From Chryseobacterium pennae (GTDB lineage Bacteria > Bacteroidota > Bacteroidia > Flavobacteriales > Weeksellaceae): 64,000 nt of DNA. Below, piece after piece: positions 1-9,217 of this stretch (positions within the stretch are counted from its first letter, which is position 1; each line of letters opens with the position of its first letter). The position numbers were made by a program, and so were the translations under genes. The stretch lies in the NCBI RefSeq assembly GCF_003385515.1, contig NZ_QNVT01000016.1, forward strand, positions 62,001-126,000, read 5' to 3'. Under the pieces are notes generated by a model. The model was not told the origin of the DNA. It did not search any database and was given only the letters and a program-made list of their open reading frames with translations.

Positions 1-301
1 TTTTTCCTAAATACTGATAGAGGTAGATGAGCTTTTTACTTTGGGTAAGGGCTGAATTGACATTTTTAAGCTGCTGGTAGATATATTCCTGAATGGCAAT
101 AACCTGAGCCGTTTTATTTTTGATCTCATTATACAGCTCATTTTGCTTTTCATAAGAATCTAAAAAAGCTTGTTCACTCCCTAATCGAACGCCGTGATTG
201 ACGGTAATCTGGGACAGCAGCTTGTCATTGATCACGATCTGCTGGCTTTTTACGGAAACCATAGAAAACACTAGAATTCCGAGGGTTACTATCTTTTTCA
301 T
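1..301 (-). CDS. Conjugal transfer protein, secreted, C-terminus off the window (partial)
   Basis: An open frame starts at an ATG on the minus strand (position 301) and stays open to the window edge, giving the first 100 residues. The start MKKIVTLGILVFSMVSVKS is a good Sec signal peptide. The rest is hydrophilic and helical, rich in Gln, Asn and Lys. It lies 7 bp downstream of two other exported helical proteins and TraG, so it is very likely part of the same tra operon; Bacteroidetes ICEs commonly carry several such periplasmic proteins after traG. No enzymatic motif is seen. Its role in the mating apparatus is inferred from position only. Confidence 0.7.
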   Translation of the reverse strand, partial: MKKIVTLGILVFSMVSVKSQQIVINDKLLSQITVNHGVRLGSEQAFLDSYEKQNELYNEIKNKTAQVIAIQEYIYQQLKNVNSALTQSKKLIYLYQYLGK

Positions 302-307
302 TTTTTA

Positions 308-1030
308 TTAAAAGGATTTAATGTTCTTCATAATGTTTTCCACCACTTGTTTATCCCTGTTGACGTAATACTGGAAAGCCCTTTTATTGCGCAGTACTTT
401 AGCTTTAATATCCCGTATCTTGAGCAGCATATGGGTGGAATTTCTGCTTAGGGTTTTGACTTCACCCAGTGCATAATCCAATAAAATTTTACGTTCCGAT
501 TTTTCCATTTGGTTGATGGCTCCGTAAGAGAGGATAATTCCGGCGATTAAGCGTGTTACCATTTGTAAATCATCTACATACTGTACTCCGGAAGGCAAGA
601 CAGCTGCAATAGAGTAAGGTGCGGTACTGATTTCGTCAATAATGGCAGCCTGGTTCTGGGTGATCTTATCCACCTCTCTGCTCATCACTACTCCTGTTGG
701 AATCGCCTGCAGGGCAAATGATACGATACGTAATCGATCCTGAATCTTGGTAACTTTGTCTTTGAAGTCGTTCCACTGGCTTCTGTTGGCGGTCTCAATA
801 CCTGCATTCAGCGTCTGGTTTTGCCGCATTTCCTTTTGCCTGTTATGCTCCTTCATCGTGGCATTGATTTCCAAATCCATCATTGGAAAGGAAACATTTT
901 CTTTTTGCCAGGCGGGTGTGGATCCTCCTCCGGAAGAAATTAATACAACATAAACTACCGGAATCAACAAGCCTAGAAACATTTTCTTTTTGCCTCCATT
1001 AGGTCGGCAAATCTCGTCCCTCGATTTCAT
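308..1030 (-). CDS. Tra-operon protein with N-terminal membrane anchor, function unknown
   Basis: 240 residues. After a basic N-terminus there is one membrane segment (about 17-36), then a long hydrophilic helical region and a short hydrophobic patch around residues 160-175. It sits between two exported tra-region proteins, 11 bp downstream of the next gene, and is transcribed with traG. Its last 40 residues (ending NRDKQVVENIMKNIKSF) resemble the tail of the neighbour at 1042-1701 (NTDKAIVEDIMNRYKRNF), so the two probably belong to one family or share a C-terminal module. A structural role in the conjugation channel is likely from context; no catalytic residues are apparent. Confidence 0.65.
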   Translation of the reverse strand: MKSRDEICRPNGGKKKMFLGLLIPVVYVVLISSGGGSTPAWQKENVSFPMMDLEINATMKEHNRQKEMRQNQTLNAGIETANRSQWNDFKDKVTKIQDRLRIVSFALQAIPTGVVMSREVDKITQNQAAIIDEISTAPYSIAAVLPSGVQYVDDLQMVTRLIAGIILSYGAINQMEKSERKILLDYALGEVKTLSRNSTHMLLKIRDIKAKVLRNKRAFQYYVNRDKQVVENIMKNIKSF

Positions 1031-1041
1031 CTTAAAAAAAT

Positions 1042-1701
1042 TTAAAAATTGCGTTTGTACCGGTTCATAATATCTTCAACAATGGCTTTATCCGTATTGA
1101 TATAGCCCGCAAAGGGATTAATGGAGTTCCAGAATCCCAGTCTGTTGGCTTTTTCCAATCGCAGCTTGATGGCCAACAGCCACAGCTTTAAATTCTTTAC
1201 GTTTCCGGAAATGTTATGCAGGATCTTATAGCGGTCGCCTGCCGTAGCGAGGTTCAGCTCTCCTGAAGCCAGGATGTCCGATACATCCGTTACGATTTTT
1301 AGGCTTTGCTCATAGGTTTTTTGCGAAGCTTTAACCCCGAAAATGGCGTATTGGGGATGTGCTGATGCCAGTTGAACGACGTCAGAAGAATACCCGTAGC
1401 ATTTATTGAGCTCCGTATAAATTTCCTTTACCTGAATTCCGTTTTGCAGGGTTCCGGAAACTTCTTTTAAGCCTTTGAGTATTTTATTCTGAATATCATT
1501 GGCGGCTACCATCTGGGTTCCTACCCAGGTTTGGGCATCTTTTAGCTTGGAAGTTTCTTCTATGACGTCATTCTGTTTGGCTTTCAGGTTTTCTGAATAC
1601 AGGATCATCGCTGCCGTTACGGTAGGATCTATGTACGTGTTTTGCGCATATAGTACACTTCCAAATCCTAAAAAAAATAAGCTAAACTTTTTCATATTCA
1701 T
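1042..1701 (-). CDS. Tra-operon secreted helical protein, function unknown
   Basis: 219 residues with a Sec signal peptide (cleavage probably after VLYAQ, near residue 20) followed by an all-helical periplasmic-looking domain. The start overlaps the end of traG by 20 bp; a second Met two codons in (MKKFSLFF) is an equally good start. The C-terminal motif (TDKAIVEDIMNRYKRNF) is echoed in the next gene downstream. Such proteins follow traG in Bacteroidetes ICEs and are usually annotated only as plasmid or conjugal transfer proteins. Periplasmic assembly factor is an inference. Confidence 0.65.
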   Translation of the reverse strand: MNMKKFSLFFLGFGSVLYAQNTYIDPTVTAAMILYSENLKAKQNDVIEETSKLKDAQTWVGTQMVAANDIQNKILKGLKEVSGTLQNGIQVKEIYTELNKCYGYSSDVVQLASAHPQYAIFGVKASQKTYEQSLKIVTDVSDILASGELNLATAGDRYKILHNISGNVKNLKLWLLAIKLRLEKANRLGFWNSINPFAGYINTDKAIVEDIMNRYKRNF

Positions 1702-4700
1702 GCAGTTGTTTATTGATTAATTCCGAAAGACTGATGTTATGATCTTCTAATTCCTGTGTGATGATTTTGAAGATATTCTTACCAAGATTCGCCTTCCGGT
1801 TCTTAAACCCGTGGTAGAGCGCCAGAACTTTTTTATCCAAAGGCTTTTGATAGAGGTTCACTAAGGAGACCATGCTTCCCATATCATCCCCGAAACTTTT
1901 CACCTGCTCTACAAAGATTTCTAAGGCTTTATCATAATTCCCGTACTGCTCAACGTAGTATTCAACAGCCGACTTCTCGGGCTTTTCCGTAGTGTAGGTC
2001 AAATATTGCTCAAGGGCCACTTCGTTGCCGTATACTTCTCCTTTAGAACCTCTTTTGAGATAAAATTCCTTGAAGCGGCTTCGTCCGAACTTATTATTTA
2101 AGTTGTTGATCGTGAAAATCTTGTTCTGCTCTACTTTATTCAGAGATAATAGAGACGCTATTCGGTCAAAATTGTCTTTGAATTTAGTCTGATCCAAAAG
2201 AATAAACGTATCGGAGTTGTTGATGATGCTGTCTTTTACGACAGCATTTCCGATGATATCATCCAGTTCCTGGGTAACTACCACCGTCTCGCCCCAGAAT
2301 TTCCTTACGGTTTTGTAGAGGTAGAGGATGTACCCACCCATTAATTTTGAGGCAATAGCCTTCCACGCTTCTTCGATGATCAGGGCTTTGCGACGATCTT
2401 TCCTCAGTCTCATCTTCTGAATGAAAGTGTCCATAATGATGAGCGTTACAATGGGGAAAAGTTTGGGATTATCCTTGACATTATCGATTTCGAATACGAT
2501 GAAAGGCTCATTAAAGAGACTATTGTCTCCTTCATTATTTAGGGTCGTCCCGTAACGTCCGCCTTTGTAAAAATCCTTCAACACGAACAGGAATGTTCTT
2601 AGGTTAAATTCCCTTTCCGTGATTTTATGTTTTTTATTATTAAGGTAAAGGGGCAGGAATTTGTCGCAGTACTCATAGAACCCGTTGAAGGAAAGTTCCT
2701 TTATAATGAGCTTTTCTTCCAGCTCTTTAATTTTTTTAATAAGGGCTTTTCTAAAGGATTCATTCCAATCTTCAGTATCCTTGGGCTGTTGTATGATTTC
2801 ATTTGCCTGAATGAGTATCAGCTGGGTTTCATTATAGGCTTTACGTTTTTCCCGATCGCTCAAAGTTTCATAGGCCTCATAGATTGTATAGAATTTCTCG
2901 CTGTCATAATCAGGATTATTCAGATTTTTATCGGGATGGTATTCAATGGCGAGTTTTCTAAAGGCTTCCTTCACTTCATCAAAGCCGGCATCAAAGGCAA
3001 TTCCCAGAATATCATAATACGTATGCTGTCCCCTGAACTGCTCTTCATATACTGCATAAACATCTTCTTCATGAATATTATATTTACTTAAATACAGAAT
3101 GAGCTCTTCCGTAGTTTTATTTTCGTACCACTTCGTTCCCGAATGAAAAAAACTGTGATAGTATGACATCAGGACATTATCCAATATGGATTTCTGTGCG
3201 GATGACATTGTCGCATCAGGCCCCTGCCAGATCAAAAAGATCAGGTTAGTCAAAAACTCTATTTTTTCAATATTAAATTCTTTTTGATCCATCAGGAAAG
3301 GATTCATCGTAATGGGTTTTTCTTCCGTGTACTGGATATATCTTCCACCTTTATATCGGCAGGTTCCCGAATAGGAATCTCCGGTATCCACGATCACGAC
3401 ATCGTAATTGTAGGTAAGGTATTGCTCCACAATGTTATTCATTAAAAAGCTCTTGCCTGAACCACTGGGTCCCAATACAAATTTGTTACGGTTGTTGATT
3501 CTTCCGATTTTCATCGGCAAGTCCGAAGGATCTACTTTTAGGGGAACGCCCTGCCGGTCGGTAAATCTGAGGTAGAAGCCACTTTCTTCGTTCACAGGAT
3601 AGCTTTCTTTAAAAAAAAAACAAAGCGCTGCTTCGCTCGTCGTCATAAACAGATCATACTCCCTGATTTCTGTGGCGTTACCCGGTATGGCTGCCCGGAA
3701 AAGCTCCAACTGGTTATAGGCATTTCTTGAAACTATGATCCCTTTGGTAAACAGCTTATTTTCAATCAGGGACTGTGTCCCTTCCATTTCTTCCAGAGTG
3801 TTTGTTGAAAATAGTAGGGAAAAATGAGCATTCACGATGAGTTGGCCGTCTATGGCTATATGATGAAGAAGACTCTGGATTTCTTCGGCAATAATGGCAT
3901 TGGAAGGGGAATTATTCGCTGCTCCTTCGTGCTTTTTCTTCTTCTTGTCCAATTCCCTTTGCTGCTGTGCCTGCGGCGGAATGGTAATGACCTGATTGTA
4001 GATAATCGTTTCGTAATCTTCCAGCTCATTAATGAAGGTAAAATTGTCCACTGCCGTTTCGGCGGCAACTCCGTTTCCTCCCAGTGTGGAATAAGGTTCT
4101 ATTTCAGAAGGCAGATCAATATTTTCAACATCGACATAAGAGATGTTTTTAACAAAGCGGTTGCCTATTTGCAAATATTCATTAGTACTTCTGATATTGT
4201 CAAAAACCGGGGTACCCGAAAACTGCATTGATAAAGTTCCGGAAATATAATACTCAAAATCTTTCTCGAATAAGAACTCCGCTTCACAGTCACTTTGTTT
4301 CAAAAGCATAAACACCTTCTGACATTTGTCCCTAAGTTCTTTATAGGTCTTTGCAGAGAAATTGTAGGATTTATTTTTCTTTTTCAGCTTATCATCAATA
4401 ATATCTGTAAACAGTAATACCGTTTCAATGGTTTTAAAAAGCCTTCCGTCAAAATGCTCAGAATATTTCTGTTGTAGGAATTCCTTGGAAAGCTCGGCTG
4501 AGTATTTCTTTTTTGAGAAAATATCAAGCTTCTGAACAATTCTCCCCTCCCCGATGATGGACACGACCTGATTCAAAACCGTATGAAAATGGAGATAATA
4601 ATCCGGGTCTGCTGAATACTGTTCCACGATATTTCTGATTCTGATACCAATGATGGGATTTCCATACTGCCCGAAAAGGACATCAAAATCCCAATGCTGA

Positions 4701-4762
4701 TCTTTTCCATAATCATAGCCGATGAAAGGAATACTAAATGCTTGTTTTTTTGTTGTTGCCAT
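1682..4762 (-). CDS. traG: TraG-family (VirB4-like) conjugation ATPase with an inserted DnaJ J-domain
   Basis: 1026 residues, the motor ATPase of the Bacteroidetes conjugation system. Walker A is GPSGSGKS at about residues 430-437 and Walker B is KALIIEEAW at about 791-799. Between them, about residues 581-645, lies a recognisable J-domain: it begins TYYDILGIAFDAGFDEVKEA, contains the diagnostic HPD in EYHPDKN near residue 606, and ends with YEAYETLSDREKRKAYN. Typical TraG proteins are about 800-850 residues, so the extra length fits this insertion. The start overlaps traF by 29 bp. The J-domain is expected to contact a DnaK-type Hsp70; why a conjugation ATPase would need this is unknown. The ATPase call is firm and the J-domain call is strong. 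Confidence 0.93.
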   Translation of the reverse strand: MATTKKQAFSIPFIGYDYGKDQHWDFDVLFGQYGNPIIGIRIRNIVEQYSADPDYYLHFHTVLNQVVSIIGEGRIVQKLDIFSKKKYSAELSKEFLQQKYSEHFDGRLFKTIETVLLFTDIIDDKLKKKNKSYNFSAKTYKELRDKCQKVFMLLKQSDCEAEFLFEKDFEYYISGTLSMQFSGTPVFDNIRSTNEYLQIGNRFVKNISYVDVENIDLPSEIEPYSTLGGNGVAAETAVDNFTFINELEDYETIIYNQVITIPPQAQQQRELDKKKKKHEGAANNSPSNAIIAEEIQSLLHHIAIDGQLIVNAHFSLLFSTNTLEEMEGTQSLIENKLFTKGIIVSRNAYNQLELFRAAIPGNATEIREYDLFMTTSEAALCFFFKESYPVNEESGFYLRFTDRQGVPLKVDPSDLPMKIGRINNRNKFVLGPSGSGKSFLMNNIVEQYLTYNYDVVIVDTGDSYSGTCRYKGGRYIQYTEEKPITMNPFLMDQKEFNIEKIEFLTNLIFLIWQGPDATMSSAQKSILDNVLMSYYHSFFHSGTKWYENKTTEELILYLSKYNIHEEDVYAVYEEQFRGQHTYYDILGIAFDAGFDEVKEAFRKLAIEYHPDKNLNNPDYDSEKFYTIYEAYETLSDREKRKAYNETQLILIQANEIIQQPKDTEDWNESFRKALIKKIKELEEKLIIKELSFNGFYEYCDKFLPLYLNNKKHKITEREFNLRTFLFVLKDFYKGGRYGTTLNNEGDNSLFNEPFIVFEIDNVKDNPKLFPIVTLIIMDTFIQKMRLRKDRRKALIIEEAWKAIASKLMGGYILYLYKTVRKFWGETVVVTQELDDIIGNAVVKDSIINNSDTFILLDQTKFKDNFDRIASLLSLNKVEQNKIFTINNLNNKFGRSRFKEFYLKRGSKGEVYGNEVALEQYLTYTTEKPEKSAVEYYVEQYGNYDKALEIFVEQVKSFGDDMGSMVSLVNLYQKPLDKKVLALYHGFKNRKANLGKNIFKIITQELEDHNISLSELINKQLHEYEKV

Positions 4763-5048
4763 GCTTTAAAAATCTTTTGCTATTCAACCTTTTAGGGAAA
4801 ATGAAAATCTGATCGAAATTCTTAGTCTTGTCATACAGACCATGGGTGTCCTGTTTTTTGAAAATGAGATATACACCGCATCCGGTGACTGCAAGCCCTA
4901 GTAAAGAACCTAATAATCCGAACCTGGATAATATGAGTGCTGCAATGACTCCGCCTCCGATAACACCCACGGCATAAAAAATATATTTTCCCTTGAGTCC
5001 GAAGAATACAAGGGGTTTTTTGAGCCCCTTGTAGAGATAGAATCCCAT
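4734..5048 (-). CDS. traF: TraF-type DUF4133 inner-membrane conjugation protein
   Basis: 104 residues with two adjacent membrane segments (about 23-42 and 45-63) and a basic C-terminus, matching the DUF4133 family that lies immediately upstream of traG in CTnDOT-like elements. It is VirB3-like in size and position. It overlaps traG by 29 bp and follows traE by 3 bp, so the three are translationally coupled. Confidence 0.88.
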   Translation of the reverse strand: MGFYLYKGLKKPLVFFGLKGKYIFYAVGVIGGGVIAALILSRFGLLGSLLGLAVTGCGVYLIFKKQDTHGLYDKTKNFDQIFIFPKRLNSKRFLKHGNNKKTSI

Positions 5049-5051
5049 AAC

Positions 5052-5372
5052 TTAAGCAAAGAAAGCCGTTACGAATTCCGGAACGACAATCAGAAAGATC
5101 ATGGCTCCCCCATAACCAAGGATTTCTTTGTTGACATCCTGATCACCATTAGTCCATTTGTTATACACTCTAAGACCTCCGATGAAACCGACCAGTCCAC
5201 CCACTGCTTTCAAAATCAGTTTGATGGGATCCCAATAGTCCTTAATGTCACTTGCCGCATTGGAGATGGCTGTTGCTCCGCCCTGGGCAAATGCGGGGGT
5301 GATAGCGAGGAGAATCATACAAGCGGTCAATATCTTTTTTACAGCCTGACGGCTTTTAAAATTGTGGTTCAT
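5052..5372 (-). CDS. traE: TraE-type DUF4134 conjugation protein
   Basis: 106 residues: signal peptide (1-29, ending AFA), a short periplasmic stretch with DIKDYWDPI, and two hydrophobic segments with the GGLVGFIGGLRVYNKW motif characteristic of DUF4134. It is the VirB2/pilin-like position of the Bacteroidetes tra operon. It is followed by traF after 3 bp and preceded by a 118 bp gap, which may hold a promoter or processing site. Confidence 0.88.
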   Translation of the reverse strand: MNHNFKSRQAVKKILTACMILLAITPAFAQGGATAISNAASDIKDYWDPIKLILKAVGGLVGFIGGLRVYNKWTNGDQDVNKEILGYGGAMIFLIVVPEFVTAFFA

Positions 5373-5490
5373 AATGATTAATATTTATGGTTAGAATTAA
5401 ATTTTTGTGCTTAGAAATTGGCATAAGGGGTATGCTATCCGTATCAATTGATAGGATGAGATGGGGTAATTTTGAAGTGTTTATTACTGT

Positions 5491-6027
5491 TTAAATGATG
5501 GAATGGTAAACCTTTTGCCCATCGTAGTTAGCGACCATTTGAACGGTGGTCTCCGATAAATTCAGGAGCTCCTTCCAATGGGATTTTTTAGGCTCAGTCT
5601 TTTCACTTTTGGAATGCTCTTCTGCTTTGCCGGGCATATCCTGAAGATGACTTGTGTTATCGGACTGGCTCTCTTCTATTGTTGCTGATTTGGTATCATT
5701 CACTGGTGCTGACATATCATCAATATCCTGCTCAGCTTCAAATCGTTTTCTTAGCTCTTCCAAATCCGGCTTTTCGTCGGTAGCTGATTGTTTTTGGGAA
5801 TCAAGTTCTTTTTTCAAGAAGGATTTGGGAGTATTGACGTTTTCAACGTCTTCAATACCGATGGTAGAAGGAGGTTTACCCTCTCTTTGAGCAAAATCGC
5901 CTAGTGAAAATTCTTCGGTCAAATCGACGTGAATGATCTTTTCTTTTTTTAAGAAAAGGTCGTACAGGATATTTCCGGCATAATACAGGAAATAAGCTGC
6001 TAACAGGATGAGTGAATACTTTATCAT
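5491..6027 (-). CDS. Single-pass membrane protein in the TraD position, function unknown
   Basis: 178 residues. One membrane segment lies at the N-terminus (about 5-22), followed by a highly charged, low-complexity region rich in Glu, Ser, Lys and Asp that is probably disordered, and a short hydrophobic C-terminus. It lies between the ParA ATPase and traE, the place of traD in CTnDOT-type operons. No conserved motif was recognised, so the TraD label rests on synteny only. Confidence 0.6.
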   Translation of the reverse strand: MIKYSLILLAAYFLYYAGNILYDLFLKKEKIIHVDLTEEFSLGDFAQREGKPPSTIGIEDVENVNTPKSFLKKELDSQKQSATDEKPDLEELRKRFEAEQDIDDMSAPVNDTKSATIEESQSDNTSHLQDMPGKAEEHSKSEKTEPKKSHWKELLNLSETTVQMVANYDGQKVYHSII

Positions 6028-6063
6028 ATTTCATTTTTATTTTGTTTTTCTTTGGAATAAGCC

Positions 6064-6717
6064 TTACAAGGCAATTTGTAATGCTTCACTTATTTGTTCA
6101 ATAATTTCATTGAATGACTTTTTTATCGCATATCGCTGTTCGTAGGTAAGCTTCCTCGTATTAATGCTCTGCAAGCAATTTCTTTTGTATACAGGGCTTT
6201 CAATCAGGGTTCCGTATTTTGAGATCTCGATATCCATCTCCTTTTGGTTAAGATATTTATAACCTTTGTCATATTTGGATCGGATAAAGATCCGCTCTGC
6301 CTCACTTTCGAGTAAACCCAGCAGGTTTTTGAATACCAGGGTTGATTTTACCGATACATCGGAGTATTCAAAAGGAATGATGATAAAATCACTGTAAATC
6401 AATAGATCACTGTATTTCTGGTCGAGTGTACCCGCCAAATCAAACAGGTATATTGCTTCACTTTCCTTAAGACCTATAATTTTTTCCAAATCTGCAAAAG
6501 GCTGTTCTTCTTCATCGTCTCCGACGAGTTCCACTTCATAAAGCTTTGGCAGCTCTGAATATTCGTCCTCTTTCCATTTGTTGAAAAAAGACTTCTGAAA
6601 GTCAAAGTCATACGCCTTAATTTTCCTTTGGGAAACCTCGCAAAGGTAATTGGCAAAGGCAATGGCAAGAGTGGTTTTCCCCGCTCCGCCCTTTTGGGTG
6701 GCAAAGGTGATAATCAT
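6064..6717 (-). CDS. ParA/MinD-type ATPase of the ICE (TraA-like)
   Basis: 217 residues. The deviant Walker A QKGGAGKTT (residues 8-16) right at the N-terminus identifies a ParA/Soj-type ATPase; IYLFDLAGT near residues 89-97 serves as Walker B. ParA-like TraA proteins lie at the head of Bacteroidetes tra operons, and they may act in partitioning of the excised circle or in delivering DNA to the transfer apparatus. No adjacent ParB is seen. The repeat array at 9.2-9.9 kb could be a partner site, but nothing in the sequence proves it. Confidence 0.85.
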   Translation of the reverse strand: MIITFATQKGGAGKTTLAIAFANYLCEVSQRKIKAYDFDFQKSFFNKWKEDEYSELPKLYEVELVGDDEEEQPFADLEKIIGLKESEAIYLFDLAGTLDQKYSDLLIYSDFIIIPFEYSDVSVKSTLVFKNLLGLLESEAERIFIRSKYDKGYKYLNQKEMDIEISKYGTLIESPVYKRNCLQSINTRKLTYEQRYAIKKSFNEIIEQISEALQIAL

Positions 6718-6767
6718 ATTTTTATATCGCTAATTTTTAATGGGAAGCAGAACTTCGATACTTTGGC

Positions 6768-8294
6768 TTACCGGTTTTTCTTTTTACGCCTTTTCTTACG
6801 CTCCTCTTCTCCGGGGTCTTTTCCTGATCCTCCTGAGGATTTACTGAATTGAAAAATCAAATAATTGATACTTGCATTCAGTTCTTTTGAAAGTTTTTCA
6901 TTTTGGGTTACTGAAACCTGCTGCTGGTTTTCAGCCGGATTCAGGAACTTTTGATAATCTTTTTCGCCTATCAGCTGTTCCAGCTCTCCTACATAGTGTA
7001 ATTTTGAGTGGACAGCATAATATTTACCCTCTTCGGACCTTATAATGTGAATGTCTTTTGGGTTCTGTGTTTTGAGATATTGCTTTACTTCGCTCCTGAC
7101 TGGGCCAAATATTTCTTTATTCTTCCTTTTTTTAGTTTCAAAAAGCATAAAATATTTTGGCACATTGTCAGGGGTTTCACGTTTTAAATAGTCTATTAGG
7201 ATTTGTTTTGAAGCTTCATCTGCTATATTGTAATCCTTTAGCCCTTCAAAAAGCTTTTTGTCTATGGTATCGGAAGTGAACTCAAACAACTCGTTTATTT
7301 TCATAATCTCGCTTCCTTTATACACCGATCCTGTCTTATGGTCAATCAAGGTATATCCGAAAGGGCGGGCGGTGGCAGTGCCACTTCCGGTTTTCTTATT
7401 GCTATCCTCTATTAGAGGTGGCTCGCTTTCTTTGCAATGAAATACCACATCCAACCCGAAAACATCCCGCAACTTTTTCTGAAGCTCACTCTCGAATTCA
7501 ATTTTCGGTTTCCAATTCTCGTTTTGCTTTTCTTCTGGCAACACACCTTCCTGTGCCCTGCGGTCTTCAACCCTGAACACCTTGCACGAGTACAGTTCTT
7601 TGTATTTTGAGACAATCGCTTTAAGCTGCCACGCTCTGGAATCTTTTTTAGGACTGCTGAAGCCCAGCCGGGTTGTATTAATGGTTTTTTCCCAGGCTCC
7701 GTTTTTCAGGATATCCAAAGCGCCCTCATTATTCTTATTTTGAGAAAGCCGGAATCCGTTTCTTTCCAGAAGCAGTTCCAGTTGCTTTAGGGAGCTGTAT
7801 CGGTAGCGCAGTAATTTTTCTATTTGCTCCTGTGTACTTAATCCATACAGCTTTTCCATGACAAGGCTTAATGCTTTCTGTGCCTTAAGCTTTTCATAAC
7901 TGTCACCTATTTTCTTTCCTGTCTGTTTATTGACACGGGTAGAAACAATATGGACATGGTTGTTTTCTGTATCATTATGGAATATCACTATAAAAGGCTG
8001 CTTTCCATACCCCAGCTCATCCATAAAATTTTCTGCAATTGTTGTGAGCTCTTCTTTGGTATGTTCCCGAAACTTTGTGGAAATGGCAGCGTGGAACTGA
8101 GGCTTTTTTACCCTTTCATTCTTTGATATGGATTTTAAATAATCCCGAACTTCTTGCTGACTGCTATTTTCGTTAATGAAGGAAGGGAAATTTTTCATTA
8201 GCATCAGTTCACCGCCCCCTTTCTCTACTTTCTTATCATTATACTCAATTCCGGGAAAGCCGGAACCCGCAGGTTCCATGATCTTGACAATCAT
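6768..8294 (-). CDS. mobB: Relaxase/mobilization nuclease (MobB type, MOBP-like)
   Basis: 508 residues. The N-terminal domain has the relaxase three-histidine motif: H106 in FHNDTENNHVHIVSTR plus H113 and H115. A likely catalytic Tyr lies in the first 60 residues (Y18 or Y52; which one is not settled). The C-terminal 300 residues are charged and end in a very basic tail (KKRRKKKNR). It nicks oriT and pilots the transferred strand. The start overlaps the mobA stop by 4 bp (ATGA), so the two are coupled. The probable oriT lies just upstream of mobA. Confidence 0.9.
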   Translation of the reverse strand: MIVKIMEPAGSGFPGIEYNDKKVEKGGGELMLMKNFPSFINENSSQQEVRDYLKSISKNERVKKPQFHAAISTKFREHTKEELTTIAENFMDELGYGKQPFIVIFHNDTENNHVHIVSTRVNKQTGKKIGDSYEKLKAQKALSLVMEKLYGLSTQEQIEKLLRYRYSSLKQLELLLERNGFRLSQNKNNEGALDILKNGAWEKTINTTRLGFSSPKKDSRAWQLKAIVSKYKELYSCKVFRVEDRRAQEGVLPEEKQNENWKPKIEFESELQKKLRDVFGLDVVFHCKESEPPLIEDSNKKTGSGTATARPFGYTLIDHKTGSVYKGSEIMKINELFEFTSDTIDKKLFEGLKDYNIADEASKQILIDYLKRETPDNVPKYFMLFETKKRKNKEIFGPVRSEVKQYLKTQNPKDIHIIRSEEGKYYAVHSKLHYVGELEQLIGEKDYQKFLNPAENQQQVSVTQNEKLSKELNASINYLIFQFSKSSGGSGKDPGEEERKKRRKKKNR

Positions 8295-8641
8295 TTTCCA
8301 AGCATTGAATAAATCCTGGAGAAAATCATGTTCTGTTCTCTCTTCAGTTTTTCGATCTCGGAAAGTTTACCCAGGAAATCCTTCAATTCTTGTTTGGAAA
8401 TAAACTTTTGACCATTGACTATCCTTGCAAGCTGGTTGATGTTGGTTTCTATCTTGACAAAGATGTTGTCCTGCTTTTCAATGAAAGCCAGTACTTTTCG
8501 CCTTTCATCATCCAGAATCCTTTTCTCTACCGAATGGATAATCAAACTGGACAAAGAGATCTGCTTTTCTGAGCAGATTTTTTTCCAGTTTTCTTTCCTG
8601 GATTTTTGAATTCTTATGTAAACCCGTACCTCCTTTTCCAT
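8291..8641 (-). CDS. mobA: MobA/MobC-like relaxosome accessory protein
   Basis: 116 residues. The N-terminus (VRVYIRIQKSRKENWKKICS) looks like a ribbon-helix-helix DNA-binding region, and NINQLARIVNG is the signature of MobC-type mobilization proteins; the C-terminus is helical. It binds oriT together with the relaxase encoded immediately downstream with a 4 bp overlap. It is the first gene of the mob operon, and the nested hairpin at 8999-9057 lies about 360 bp upstream. Confidence 0.85.
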   Translation of the reverse strand: MEKEVRVYIRIQKSRKENWKKICSEKQISLSSLIIHSVEKRILDDERRKVLAFIEKQDNIFVKIETNINQLARIVNGQKFISKQELKDFLGKLSEIEKLKREQNMIFSRIYSMLGK

Positions 8642-8998
8642 ACTTTATCATTTTCAATTTTTCCTATGGTAAATAACTCAGTGAAGCTCTATCCGATTAA
8701 AATAGCTCAGCGCTTCTTGGTAAGTAAGGCTTGATATTATCCCTTTGATGAATGGCAGAAAAATAAATCTGTATTTTCATTTTGTTTTTGGTTAAAATTT
8801 CTTTTGCAAAATTGGGACATAAAAATCGTGAAAGCAATAGTATTCATCGGGCTTGGGCTAAATAAGAACAAGCTGGACTCATCTGGAATATGTGGAGATT
8901 AAAAAAGAATATACTGGGCTAATTTGGAATATTGCTCCTTATTTTCCCCGAAACAAAAAAACAAGTTCCGCCGTTTTTTCTCCTTTTTGCAAAAAAAG
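8642..8998. other. Upstream region of mobA, no gene supported
   Basis: About 360 bp between mobA and the nested hairpin. It probably contains the mob operon promoter. No open frame with family features was found; a 76-codon plus-strand frame starting at 8892 crosses the oriT candidate and has no protein-like features. Confidence 0.4.
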
Positions 8999-9057
8999 GC
9001 AAGATCGTCTTTGGAAGTACAACTTGAAAAGTTTGTACGTACAAAGACACATCTTGC
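8999..9057. other. oriT: Nested inverted repeat, candidate oriT
   Basis: Three stems nest in 59 bp. The outer stem is GCAAGAT (8999-9005) with ATCTTGC (9051-9057). The middle stem is GTCTTTG (9007-9013) with CAAAGAC (9042-9048). The inner stem is GTACAACTT (9017-9025) with AAGTTTGTAC (9029-9038, one bulged T) around a GAA loop. A competing perfect 14 bp palindrome, TTTGTACGTACAAA, sits at 9032-9045. The location about 360 bp upstream of mobA and the relaxase gene is what is expected of an oriT. The nick site cannot be located from sequence alone. Confidence 0.55.
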
Positions 9058-9217
9058 TATTAAGGCACGATTATTTTTTTAGAACTCTGAAAAAACCAAA
9101 CTTAAACAATTTAACATTCTGATAATCAGTAGTTTAAATTCACTTAGACTATTTTTGATTTTGAAAGAAAAAATAAGACAATCTTCATTTCATTAGTCAA
9201 GAAAATGCCTACGTACT

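Noticed and set aside
8892..9122. 76-codon plus-strand frame
   Set aside because: It crosses the nested hairpin and has no signal, domain or convincing RBS.
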